From positions 310,001 through 374,000 of the forward strand of contig NZ_CXOO01000010.1 in the NCBI RefSeq assembly GCF_001269385.1: 64,000 bases of DNA, read 5' to 3'. Shown piece by piece: positions 26,008 through 33,933 of the stretch (position 1 is its first letter; each line of letters starts with the position of its first letter). This stretch comes from Limnohabitans sp. DM1. Its GTDB lineage: Bacteria; Pseudomonadota; Gammaproteobacteria; Burkholderiales; Burkholderiaceae_C. The notes beneath the pieces were generated by a model. The model had not been told where the DNA came from. It did not search any database and saw nothing but the letters and a program-made list of their open reading frames with translations. The translations under genes and the position numbers were made by a program.

Positions 26008-26876
26008 GCTTTCGCTCCAAAAAAGCCCTGCGGCCGCAGCAACAGCACCGCAATGAAAATCACAAAAATACCCACCTGGCCCAGCGACTCACCCAGCAGC
26101 AAACCGCCCAGCGACTCCACCACACCAATCAGCAAACCGCCCAATAAGGCTCCGGCAAAACTGCCCATGCCGCCCAGCACCACGATGGTGAAGGCCACCA
26201 GCACAAAACCGTTACCCACTTGCGGGTTCACGTAATAAGCCGGCATCAAAAAGCAGGCCGCTGCGCCCAGACTGGCCAGGCCCAAACCAAAACACATGGC
26301 GTACACATGGTCCACATCGATGCCCATCAAACGTGCGCCTTGTTTCTCTTTGGAGACGGCGCGAATGGCGCGGCCCAAGTCGGTTTTTTGCACGATGAGC
26401 AACAAAACAGCCGACACGACCAAAGCCCCGGCAAAGGACACCAGCTTGGGCAGCGCGATGAAGGCGGGCCCGATCTCAACCGTGGTCAAGGTGTAGGCCG
26501 TTTCAATGGTGCGGGTGTCGGACTTGAAGAACAAAAGCGCCAAATTTTCGAGCACGATGGAGATGCCCAGCGTGACGAGCAGGATGTTTTCATCCTTGCC
26601 GTGGCTGGCGCGGTTGATGACCCCGCGCTGCAGCGCATAGCCCAGCACAAACATGGCGGGCACCATGATGGGCAGGGCCATGTAGGGATCGACCCCGAAG
26701 TGTTGCTTCAGCATGTACACGCCATACAGCGCCACCATCAAGGACGCACCATGCGCGAAATTGATGATGTGCAGCACGCCATAAATCAGCGTGAGGCCCA
26801 GCGCGATCAGCGCGTACACGGCACCGGTGGTGATGCCGTTGAGCACCGAAGGAAACAGGATGTTGAAGTCCAGCAT
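26004..26876 (-). CDS. livH: Branched-chain amino acid-type ABC transporter permease (LivH-like)
   Basis: 290 residues with about eight hydrophobic segments. It opens ILFPSVLNGITTGAVYALIALGLTLIYGVLHIINFAHG, the standard LivH N-terminus. The cytoplasmic ATPase-coupling loop RAIRAVSKEKQGARLMGIDVD lies near 167-187, and the C-terminal GGMGSFAGALLGGLLIG is characteristic. It starts 24 bp downstream of the binding-protein gene and is translationally coupled to the livM-like gene. Confidence 0.9.
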   Translation of the reverse strand: MLDFNILFPSVLNGITTGAVYALIALGLTLIYGVLHIINFAHGASLMVALYGVYMLKQHFGVDPYMALPIMVPAMFVLGYALQRGVINRASHGKDENILLVTLGISIVLENLALLFFKSDTRTIETAYTLTTVEIGPAFIALPKLVSFAGALVVSAVLLLIVQKTDLGRAIRAVSKEKQGARLMGIDVDHVYAMCFGLGLASLGAAACFLMPAYYVNPQVGNGFVLVAFTIVVLGGMGSFAGALLGGLLIGVVESLGGLLLGESLGQVGIFVIFIAVLLLRPQGFFGAKA

Positions 26877-26900
26877 CGGGGTCTTTCAGGTCAGCGCAGC

Positions 26901-28103
26901 TCAGCCCTTGAGCGGGAAAATCGGCTCAATCTCGCGGTAGTCGCGCGGCACGATCACCTTGATGTCGCCCTTTTGCACCTGGGTCATCAAAGGCTGTGCG
27001 CCCATGTTTTGACCGTTGACAAAATTGGTCGCGCCGTAGGGCATGATGTGATTGGCGAACTTGCTGGACGCCAGCGCGTCGATGATGGCGGCGCGGTCAG
27101 GCGACTTGGCGCGCTCGATCGCATCGGCCAGCAGCATCATGGCGGTGTAGGTCATGAACACTTCGTAGCTGAAGAACTGGCCTTGTGCCTCCACGCGCTT
27201 GCGCAACTCGGCCGAACGCTTGTCCTTGGGGTTGAACCAATGGTTGCAGTCGATGATGCCGTTGGCCGCATCTGGGAATTCCTTGACGAACTTGTAGCTC
27301 GACGCCGCACCGCCCAGCACCGAGTAAATGGCCTTGGGCGTGATCTTTTGCTGCTGCAGTGTGCGCACCAGCAGGGCGTATTCGTTGTAGTAGTTGGCCG
27401 GGATCAGGATGTCGGGGTTGACCTGCTTGATGCGCAGCGCAATGTTGTTGAAGTCACGCGTGGGGTTGGCGTGCTTGATGATTTCTTTCACCTCATAGCC
27501 GTAGCCAGGCAGCTCTTTGGCCAGCAAGTTGGCCGTGCCTGTGCCGAACAGCGACTCTTCGTGCACGATCATCACGGTGCGAGCGGGCTTGCCTGCAGCG
27601 GTGTTCAAAACGTGCAGGCTGGACACGGCCACTTCGGCGCACTTCTTGTAGCCAGGGCCAAAGCGGAAGGTGTTTTTCAGGCCGCGCTCGACGATCTGGT
27701 CGGCCACACCAACGTCCACCACATGGGGCAGGTTGTATTTGGCTGCGGCTTGCGTCGTGGCCAGGCAAATGGCGGATGCAAAGGCACCGACCACGGCGCT
27801 CACACCCGCTTCGTTCATCTTCTCGATCTCGGCCGTGCCCGCTTGGGGGCTGGACTGCGCATCGCCCAGCATGGCTTCGATCTTGGCGCCGCCCAGCGAC
27901 TTGATGCCGCCAGCCTTGTTGATGTCTTCAATCGCCATCAAGGCGCCCATGCGGCACTGCTGGCCCGAATAAGCCAAGGCACCGGTGACGGGGTGAAGAA
28001 CACCGACTTTGATGGGCTTGGGCTGAGCCCCGCCCACCAATGGAAACGCGAGCGCCGAGGCCGCAGCAGCGGACTGGCCCATGAAAGTGCGACGTGAGGT
28101 CAT
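26901..28103 (-). CDS. Periplasmic binding protein of the HAAT ABC transporter (LivK/AmiC-like)
   Basis: 400 residues with an N-terminal twin-arginine-like signal (SRRTFMGQSAAAASALAFPL) cleaved near 26-28. The mature type I periplasmic-binding fold begins PIKVGVLHPVTGALAYSGQQCRMGALMAIEDIN. LMLGDAQSSP and later LIPANYYNEYALLVRTLQQ match amide or branched-chain receptors. It lies 21 bp after the GntR gene with an AAAGGA ribosome site. The ligand is unknown; homologues bind amino acids, amides and aromatic carboxylates. Confidence 0.88.
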   Translation of the reverse strand: MTSRRTFMGQSAAAASALAFPLVGGAQPKPIKVGVLHPVTGALAYSGQQCRMGALMAIEDINKAGGIKSLGGAKIEAMLGDAQSSPQAGTAEIEKMNEAGVSAVVGAFASAICLATTQAAAKYNLPHVVDVGVADQIVERGLKNTFRFGPGYKKCAEVAVSSLHVLNTAAGKPARTVMIVHEESLFGTGTANLLAKELPGYGYEVKEIIKHANPTRDFNNIALRIKQVNPDILIPANYYNEYALLVRTLQQQKITPKAIYSVLGGAASSYKFVKEFPDAANGIIDCNHWFNPKDKRSAELRKRVEAQGQFFSYEVFMTYTAMMLLADAIERAKSPDRAAIIDALASSKFANHIMPYGATNFVNGQNMGAQPLMTQVQKGDIKVIVPRDYREIEPIFPLKG

Positions 28104-28124
28104 GAGAACATCCTTTAAGGTAGG

Positions 28125-28937
28125 TCAATGAAAGTTGGCGGACAGCTCTTGGCTTACCCACACCTTGGCATCGATGCTGCCAACGCGGGATAACTGCATC
28201 TGGTATTCGTACCGGTCCGGTCGGTACAAGCCATGCAGCCATTGGACGGGACGGTCGTCCTCGTCATAAATCAAACGCCGCACCGCCAGCAAGGCCGATC
28301 CGACGGACACATCCAGGTGCTGGGCCATGCCCACATCGGCCAGACGGGCCGAGATGGTTTGCTCAGCCCGGCCCACCTTGACGCCCGACTCTTCGAGCAG
28401 CACCAAAATGGGTTTTTGCGCCAGCTCACGCTTGCCAAAGCCAGCCGAAATCGCATCGGGCACCCAGGTGGTGATGTGCGACAGGGGGCCTTCGGGCGTG
28501 CTGCGCACGCGCTCGGCTTTTTGCACCGCAGCGCCTGCCTGCAGTTGCAGCGCCGCTGCCACATCCACAGGTGCACGCATGCGCTCCACCGACAACACCT
28601 TGACTTTGGTTCGCAAACCCATGGTGACCAGGTTCTCCAGCAAACCTGTCAGTCGCGCTTGATGGCCAGTAGCCATGGTGGAGGCCTGCATCTGCACTTC
28701 GTTGGCCCGTGCGTGTACAGGTCGTGTGCCACGTCCAGGCTCCCGGCTGATCAGGCCCTCTTGGGCCAATTGCGACAAGGCCCGCCGCACCGTGACACGG
28801 GCCACACCAAACTGCCCCATCAAGGCAATCTCGCCAGGCAGCCCGGCATCAAAACGCCCTTCACGCAATTGTTCGCGCAGCACCAAGTAGATCTGGTGGT
28901 ATTTGGGCAAAGGCAAGGCTGCGTTCATGCCTTGCAT
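28125..28937 (-). CDS. GntR family transcriptional regulator, HutC subfamily (UTRA domain)
   Basis: 270 residues. A winged helix-turn-helix (about 8-75; LPKYHQIYLVLREQLREGRF, then GVARVTVRRALSQLAQEGLISREPGRGT) is followed by a UTRA ligand domain with THITTWVP-like SHITTWVPDAISAGF and the C-terminal LLAVRRLIYDEDDRPVQWLHGLYRPDRYEYQMQL. HutC-type regulators are usually repressors released by a pathway metabolite. It is the first gene of the 17-gene minus-strand operon, so it probably controls itself and the whole operon. The start could also be the second Met at 28928. Confidence 0.9.
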   Translation of the reverse strand: MQGMNAALPLPKYHQIYLVLREQLREGRFDAGLPGEIALMGQFGVARVTVRRALSQLAQEGLISREPGRGTRPVHARANEVQMQASTMATGHQARLTGLLENLVTMGLRTKVKVLSVERMRAPVDVAAALQLQAGAAVQKAERVRSTPEGPLSHITTWVPDAISAGFGKRELAQKPILVLLEESGVKVGRAEQTISARLADVGMAQHLDVSVGSALLAVRRLIYDEDDRPVQWLHGLYRPDRYEYQMQLSRVGSIDAKVWVSQELSANFH

Positions 28938-28946
28938 GGTCGATCA

Positions 28947-28970
28947 GTCCTAATGTTCTGTCAATAGGAC
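28947..28970. promoter_or_regulatory. Inverted repeat GTCCTA-N12-TAGGAC upstream of the GntR gene
   Basis: A 6-bp dyad lies 10 bp upstream of the GntR start codon, and the spacer on the minus strand contains TTGACA, a perfect -35 hexamer, although no good -10 follows at the right distance. This position suits an autoregulatory operator. The assignment to the GntR protein is inference. Confidence 0.4.
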
Positions 28971-29015
28971 AAGCAGGTCCCATGCATGAGACATTTGACT
29001 AGGATTTACCCTGAA

Positions 29016-29030
29016 TTCGGACCGTCCGAA
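29016..29030. promoter_or_regulatory. 15-bp perfect palindrome TTCGGAC-C-GTCCGAA
   Basis: Seven-base arms around a single central base, about 80 bp upstream of the GntR start and 38 bp beyond the coaD stop. It is the most symmetrical site in the intergenic region and could be an operator for the catabolic operon. The GTCC/GGAC core also occurs in the weaker dyad at 28947-28970. Confidence 0.45.
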
Positions 29031-29067
29031 AATCACGCCACAGGGCCTGCGAGGCCCATTCAGGCAG

Positions 29068-29562
29068 TCAGGCCTTGAGTGAGACTTTGGCCCGCAAAGC
29101 TTGCCCCACAGGCGACGACACCAGACCCGAAACATCACCGCCCAATTTGGCGATTTCGCGCACCAAGGTGCTGCTGATGTGCTGCACGTTCGCGCTGGTG
29201 TGCAGGAAAACGGTGTCCAGCTGCGGGGCCAGGTGCCGGTTCATGCCGGACATCTGGGTTTCGTAGTCGTAGTCGGTCACCGAGCGCAGGCCACGCACAA
29301 TGACCTGAGCGTTTTGCGCGCTCACAAAGTTGACGATCAGGCCATCAAAAGGCAGCGCGCTCACATTGGGGCAATCGGCCAGGGCAGCCTGCGCCAACGC
29401 CAACCGTTCGTCCAGGGTGAACATCGTGTTTTTGTGATGGGCTTTGGCCACAGCGATGATGACCCGGTCAAACATCTGGGCTGCGCGGCGGATGGCGTCT
29501 TCATGCCCCAGGGTAATGGGGTCAAAAGTACCGGAATACACAGCGGTCACAGATCGGTTCAT
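29068..29562 (-). CDS. coaD: Phosphopantetheine adenylyltransferase
   Basis: 164 residues. AVYSGTFDPITLGHEDAIRRA holds the nucleotidyltransferase T-x-G-H motif. IVRGLRSVTDYDYETQMSGMNRHL and ISSTLVREIAKLGGDVSGLV are CoaD signatures. It catalyses the penultimate step of coenzyme A synthesis. The start at 29562 gives the standard NRSVTAVYSGTFDP N-terminus; a longer upstream in-frame Met at 29592 is less likely. It lies 45 bp downstream of rsmD, a common pairing. Confidence 0.95.
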   Translation of the reverse strand: MNRSVTAVYSGTFDPITLGHEDAIRRAAQMFDRVIIAVAKAHHKNTMFTLDERLALAQAALADCPNVSALPFDGLIVNFVSAQNAQVIVRGLRSVTDYDYETQMSGMNRHLAPQLDTVFLHTSANVQHISSTLVREIAKLGGDVSGLVSSPVGQALRAKVSLKA

Positions 29563-29607
29563 GGGCGTGTCCTTGGACGAATGGCAGGGCAAATGGATGG
29601 CGGCAAA

Positions 29608-30252
29608 TTATGCAGTGCGTTGCAGCAAATGCGCGTGCACGGCACCGGCTTTGAGGTGGCGCTCGCACTGCAAGCCCAGCGGCTGCAAAGCCTCTGGCGT
29701 CCAGGCCTGCGGCGCTTCGAGGTAGACCCAGCCGCCCACAGGCACTGCCCGTACAGCGGCTTGAAGTGCGGGCTCAAACCAGGGTCCATCAAAGGGCGGG
29801 TCGATGAACACCAGATCGACACTGCCCGCAGACAAGCGCTGCAAAGCGGTGATGGCGTCGCTGCGCTGCACCTGCACCGTGCTGGCTTGCAAGCGCACAA
29901 CATGCTCTTGCAAGGCACGCACAAGCAAAGAATCTTGTTCGAGCATGAGCACATGCGCTGCCCCCCGCGATGCGGCTTCGAGGCCCAGAGCCCCTGTACC
30001 CGCAAAGGCATCCACACAGCGCCAGCCGCTCAGGTCTTGTCCGAGCCAGTTGAAGAGGGTTTCACGCACCCGGTCGGGCGTGGGGCGCAGGCCGGGCTTG
30101 TCGATCACTTTCAGCCGGGTTCTGCGCCACTGGCCGCCGATGATGCGCACTTCGTGTGCGGCGTGTCCCTTGGGGCCACACTGGGCGGCTGGCTTGGCTG
30201 CAGGTTGGCGCGCAGACGACGCTGCTGTTCTGTTTTTGGGCGTTGGAGGCAT
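29608..30252 (-). CDS. rsmD: 16S rRNA (guanine(966)-N(2))-methyltransferase
   Basis: 214 residues. After a basic, Ala/Pro-rich leader of about 30 residues come VRIIGGQWRRTRLKV, LRPTPDRVRETLFNWLG, the SAM loop DAFAGTGALGLEAASRGA and the catalytic FIDPPF motif. This is the RsmD set. The leader is longer than in E. coli RsmD. The start at 30252 is one of two plausible Mets (the other at 30282). Confidence 0.93.
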   Translation of the reverse strand: MPPTPKNRTAASSARQPAAKPAAQCGPKGHAAHEVRIIGGQWRRTRLKVIDKPGLRPTPDRVRETLFNWLGQDLSGWRCVDAFAGTGALGLEAASRGAAHVLMLEQDSLLVRALQEHVVRLQASTVQVQRSDAITALQRLSAGSVDLVFIDPPFDGPWFEPALQAAVRAVPVGGWVYLEAPQAWTPEALQPLGLQCERHLKAGAVHAHLLQRTA

Positions 30253-30330
30253 AGGCGGCAAGTGTAAAGGCCGCGAGCAAGCCATGACTGCGCACCAGGT
30301 CTGGATGGATTGCGGGCCTGGGCAAAGGTC

Positions 30331-30476
30331 GATGTCGGGGCTCAAGCCGCCGACAAATACGGCCTACCGTAGGTCGGCTCTGACGGTTGTCCGCTCCGGC
30401 ACAGACCCCATGTCGGGGTCTTCGACCGCCGACCTACGAATACCGCCCCCGTAGGTCGGTAGCTTTAGCACCGACA
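30331..30476. repeat. Palindromic intergenic repeat cluster (GTAGGTCGG element), copy 1
   Basis: Four short hairpin modules in tandem: TGTCGG...CCGACA at 30332-30354, then GTAGGTCGG at 30370, then a CCGACCTACG / CGTAGGTCGG inverted pair at about 30429-30459. The last 66 bp (30411-30476) recur at 52006-52078. The structure resembles REP/BIME-type elements. It lies between rsmD and the exported Ala/Lys-rich gene and contains no gene. Confidence 0.65.
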
Positions 30477-30499
30477 TTTTTTGCTTCGGCGCAGGCAAG

Positions 30500-30526
30500 A
30501 AAAAACCAGCACTTGGCTGGTTTTTT
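30500..30526. terminator. Bidirectional rho-independent terminator
   Basis: A perfect 11-bp stem AAAAAACCAGC / GCTGGTTTTTT around a 4-5 base loop gives a GC core with T-runs on both strands. It lies just downstream of the minus-strand Ala/Lys-rich gene and ends its transcript. Confidence 0.88.
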
Positions 30527-30582
30527 CGGGGCTGGGTCGCATGCCTCATGCGACGCCAGACTATGCGTCTGGCGTCCACCGC

Positions 30583-30900
30583 TTACTTGCCTTGTGGGGC
30601 TTTTACGTCGGCTTTCACTTCTGCCTTGGCAGCTGCCTTTTCAGCGCCTTTGGCTGCAGGCGCTTGTGCTTTTTCTGCCGTTTTGGCGGCGTTTTCTTTG
30701 TTCGCTTTCTGTTCAGCTTTGGCCGCTGCCTTTTTCTCGGCTTTGGTCGCTTTGGCTTCGGCCTTGGCATCTTTCATGTCAGCCTTGGCGGGCGCAGCAA
30801 CTGCTGCGGGTGTGGTGGTCGCCGCAGGGGCTGCAGGCGCTTGAGCGAATGCACCGGCAGCGAAGAAACCGGCAACCAGTGTAGCGAGCAACTTGTTCAT
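30583..30900 (-). CDS. Small exported Ala/Lys-rich protein of unknown function
   Basis: 105 residues: a signal peptide (NKLLATLVAGFFAAGAFAQA, cut after AFA) followed by a low-complexity stretch of alternating Ala, Lys and Glu (KADMKDAKAEAKATKAEKKAAAKAEQ and on). The mature part is predicted to be a long charged helix or disordered. Similar short exported Ala/Lys-rich proteins occur in many Burkholderiales; I know no established function. It has its own strong terminator and a 124-bp upstream gap, so it is probably monocistronic. The real start is the ATG at 30900, where the signal peptide begins. Confidence 0.8.
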   Translation of the reverse strand: MNKLLATLVAGFFAAGAFAQAPAAPAATTTPAAVAAPAKADMKDAKAEAKATKAEKKAAAKAEQKANKENAAKTAEKAQAPAAKGAEKAAAKAEVKADVKAPQGK

Positions 30901-31024
30901 GATAAGACTTCTTTCATTCGGGTTTGAAGCCCAACACCTTGTTGGACTTGCAACTACAACGCGGCCCGAAGACGTGGTGAGGACGAAGTGCTGGGTGCAG
31001 TTGTAACGCCGTGTGTCCGATCTT

Positions 31025-32425
31025 TCAAGGCGCGCTGCCGCCCAACACCACCGTGGCCATGCGATCTGGCTGCAGCACGCGGGCCATGGCCCGACGCACA
31101 TCGGCGGTGGTCACGCGCTCGACCTGCTGCGTCCAGGTGTCCAGGTAATTCAGCGGCAAGCGGTTCCAGGCGATGTTGGCCACGTTTTCCAGCAGTTTGC
31201 GGTTGCTGTCAATGCGCAGGGCAAAGCCGCCCACCAGATTCGATTGGGCGGCTTGCAACTCGGCTTGGCTTGGGCCTTCTCGCACAAAGACCTGCACCAC
31301 TTCCTTGGCCACCTGCAATGCTTGCACAGCCTGGTCAGGACGGGTCTGTAGGCCCACGGTAAAGGCCCCGGCATGCAAACCCGGCGAGAAGTAGCTGTAA
31401 ACACTGTAGCTCAGGCCGCGTTTTTCCCGCACCTGCTCTGTCAAGCGCGACACAAAACCGCCACCACCCAAAATATGGTTGCCCACCAGCAGAGGGAAGA
31501 AGTCAGGATCGTTGCGCTTGTAGCCCGGCTGCCCCAAGAGCACATGGGCCTGCGCCGAATCAAACGGCAGCATCAAGTCCTGGGCCTGCGCCAAAGCGGG
31601 CACTTCGGGCACCGCAGGCAGGCTCTGGCATCCGGGTTCGCTAGGCCACAGTGCCAGCAAGCGCTTGACCAGTTCATCGGCCTGTGCGCGCGTCAAGTCG
31701 CCCACCAAACTGACGGAGGCACGGCAAGAGCGCAGCGCCTTGGCATGCAATGCACGCAAATCTTGGGCCGAGATGCGCGACAAGGACTCGGGCGTGGCCC
31801 GATAACCATAAGGGTGCGCACCATACACGGCTTGGGCAAAACGGTTTTGTGCCACGACAGCGGGCTTGGTCAAGGACTCGCGCAGGCTGGCCGACATCTT
31901 TTCGCGGTCTCTGGCCCAAATCGCCTCGGGAAAGGCAGGATGCGCCATCTGGCGTGCAGCCAGCGCCACCGCCTTGTTCAGCAAATCCGGGTAGCTCAAA
32001 CTGCGCAGAGAAAAGCTCAAACGGTCACCACTGGTGCTGCTGCCAAAACTGGCACCCAGATCAGCCCAAGCCTCACCGATCTGGTTCTCATCGAGGGCCT
32101 GGGCATACGGGCCCTTGCCCGACGGATCGGCCCGCAGGCCACTGGCGATTTGACCGGCCATGACCGAAGCCAGCCCAGCCTGGGTGGCCGGGTCGCGGCG
32201 GCTGCCTGCGTCCAGGTCGATCTGCACATCCACCATGGGAATGGCATGGCTTTCGACCAAGTACACCCGCGCCCCGCTGGCCTGAGTCCAGTGCGCAATC
32301 GGCAAGGTCGCTTGCGCCCCACCGACCAGCCATAGGCTGGCCCCCAGCAAGCACACCGAACGCCAGCAACGCAACGGTGCGGCTGGCCAAGTAAACATCA
32401 AAGGCATGGGGAATTTCACTTTCAT
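31025..32425 (-). CDS. M16 family peptidase-like protein, non-catalytic partner subunit
   Basis: 466 residues with an N-terminal export signal (CWRSVCLLGASLWLVGGAQA). It has M16 features: VQIDLDAGSRRDP, a C-terminal R/Y pair region (REKRGLSYSVYSYFSPGL) and LLVGNHILGGGGFVSRL. The zinc motif HxxEH is absent; the equivalent segment reads LASVMAGQIASGL. M16 enzymes often work as a catalytic plus non-catalytic pair, and the adjacent gene supplies the HxxEH subunit. It lies 28 bp downstream of that gene. Probable location is the periplasm. Confidence 0.88.
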   Translation of the reverse strand: MKVKFPMPLMFTWPAAPLRCWRSVCLLGASLWLVGGAQATLPIAHWTQASGARVYLVESHAIPMVDVQIDLDAGSRRDPATQAGLASVMAGQIASGLRADPSGKGPYAQALDENQIGEAWADLGASFGSSTSGDRLSFSLRSLSYPDLLNKAVALAARQMAHPAFPEAIWARDREKMSASLRESLTKPAVVAQNRFAQAVYGAHPYGYRATPESLSRISAQDLRALHAKALRSCRASVSLVGDLTRAQADELVKRLLALWPSEPGCQSLPAVPEVPALAQAQDLMLPFDSAQAHVLLGQPGYKRNDPDFFPLLVGNHILGGGGFVSRLTEQVREKRGLSYSVYSYFSPGLHAGAFTVGLQTRPDQAVQALQVAKEVVQVFVREGPSQAELQAAQSNLVGGFALRIDSNRKLLENVANIAWNRLPLNYLDTWTQQVERVTTADVRRAMARVLQPDRMATVVLGGSAP

Positions 32426-32453
32426 GAGGGGGTGTTAACACTGCGGCGGAGGC

Positions 32454-33905
32454 TCAGTGCCGTGCGCCTACAGGCGCACGCCGGGCACGCGCGTGACCGG
32501 ACAGCGGTTGTGGACGCAACACCGCCACCGTAAGGCTGTCGTCGCCAAAGTATTTTTGGGCCACGGCTTGCACCTGGGCCGCTGTGACCTGACGCAAACG
32601 GGCCATCAGTTGGGTGCCATGGTCGGGCGGCAGCCCCAAAACCCAGGCCACACCCAACTCGCGGGCCTGGTTGAAGACCGAGTCCAGCTTGTAGATTTCG
32701 CTGGCCACCCATTGGGTTTTGACGCGCTGCAGCTCGACCTCGTTGACGCCCTCGGTGGCCACGCGCTGCACCTGGGCACGCAAGGCCGCTTCCAGCGCTT
32801 GCGGTGTTTGGCCTTTGGCGGGCACACCTTCCAGATAAAAGAACTGCGGCCCACGTCCCATGAGGCCGTTGTAGGCACCCACGCTGTCGGCCAGGCGGTT
32901 TTCACCTTGGGTCAGGGCGCGGTCCAGACGCGCGCCGCTGTAGCCATCGAGCACAGCCGCCAGCACCGTCAGGGCCAGGGCATCGTCGTGCTCAGGCGAG
33001 GCCGCGAGGCTCGCCAAGCGCGGCACCTTGAAGGCCAAGGCCACATACGACTGCTCAGCCGGGGCTTTGAATTCGAAGCGACGCAGGCCTTGCTGCGCGG
33101 GCTCTTCTCGTGGCTTGCGCTCGGGCACAGCTCGGGTCGGGATGACGCCGTAATACTGGTCAGCCAGTGCCTTGACTTGCAGCGGGTCGACATCGCCCGC
33201 CACCACCACCACCGCGTTGGCCGGGGTGTACCACTTGCGGTAAAAGTCGCGGGCGTCCTGCGCCGTCATGGCCTCGAGGTCGCTCATCCAGCCGACGATG
33301 GGGCGACGGTAGGGCGAAGCCGACAAGGCCGTGGCCGAGAGCATTTCGTGCAACTGGGCGCGGGGGTTGTCGTCGGTGCGCAGGCGGCGCTCTTCTTTCA
33401 CCACCTCCAGCTCTTTGGCAAATTCGGCATCGGGCCACTGGTTGTTGGCAAAGCGGTCCGACTCCAGACGCATCACGGCTTCGAGTTGGTTCGACGGAAT
33501 CTGCTGGTAATAGCCGGTGTAATCCTTGGCGGTGAAGGCGTTTTCGCGCCCGCCCAAAGCGGCCACGCGCCTGGAAAACTCCCCCACAGCCAAGGTGGGC
33601 GTACCTTTGAACAGCATGTGCTCGAGCACATGGGCCACACCGCTGGTGCCATCCACCTCGTCCATGGAGCCCACGCGCAGCCACACCATGTGCACCGCCG
33701 TGGGGGCGCGCCGGTCAGGCTTGACCCACAGCGCCATGCCGTTGGCCAATGTGAAGGTTTGAACCGATGCTCTGGGCGCAACCTGTGCAGCATTCGCAGC
33801 TGTGGTGGAGCCCGCCGGGGTGGGCGTTGCCTGCGCCCACAAGGCCAGAGGGGATGCCAGTACCGTGAGAGTCAGGGAAATTCCAACAAGAAAATGGGGT
33901 TTCAT
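32454..33905 (-). CDS. M16 family zinc metallopeptidase, catalytic subunit
   Basis: 483 residues with a signal peptide (VGISLTLTVLASPLALWAQA). The inverted zinc motif HVLEH (92-96) sits in SGVAHVLEHMLFKGT, with the downstream Glu in the ENAFTAKDYTGYYQ region. It belongs to the insulinase/processing peptidase family, which degrades peptides in the periplasm. It forms an operon with the HxxEH-less partner gene and is divergent from ftsY, with only 28 bp between the starts. The start at 33905 was chosen for the signal peptide; a Met three codons earlier is possible. Confidence 0.92.
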   Translation of the reverse strand: MKPHFLVGISLTLTVLASPLALWAQATPTPAGSTTAANAAQVAPRASVQTFTLANGMALWVKPDRRAPTAVHMVWLRVGSMDEVDGTSGVAHVLEHMLFKGTPTLAVGEFSRRVAALGGRENAFTAKDYTGYYQQIPSNQLEAVMRLESDRFANNQWPDAEFAKELEVVKEERRLRTDDNPRAQLHEMLSATALSASPYRRPIVGWMSDLEAMTAQDARDFYRKWYTPANAVVVVAGDVDPLQVKALADQYYGVIPTRAVPERKPREEPAQQGLRRFEFKAPAEQSYVALAFKVPRLASLAASPEHDDALALTVLAAVLDGYSGARLDRALTQGENRLADSVGAYNGLMGRGPQFFYLEGVPAKGQTPQALEAALRAQVQRVATEGVNEVELQRVKTQWVASEIYKLDSVFNQARELGVAWVLGLPPDHGTQLMARLRQVTAAQVQAVAQKYFGDDSLTVAVLRPQPLSGHARARRAPVGARH

Positions 33906-33933
33906 AGAATGCATGATCCTTGAAAAGCCAGCC

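Noticed and set aside
26220..28097. A 625-codon open frame on the plus strand
   Set aside because: Antisense to the LivH-like and binding-protein genes; composition is His/Val/Arg-rich and no family is recognisable.
30331..30476. CRISPR array
   Set aside because: The repeats are imperfect palindromes in alternating orientation without regular unique spacers, and no cas genes occur in the window.
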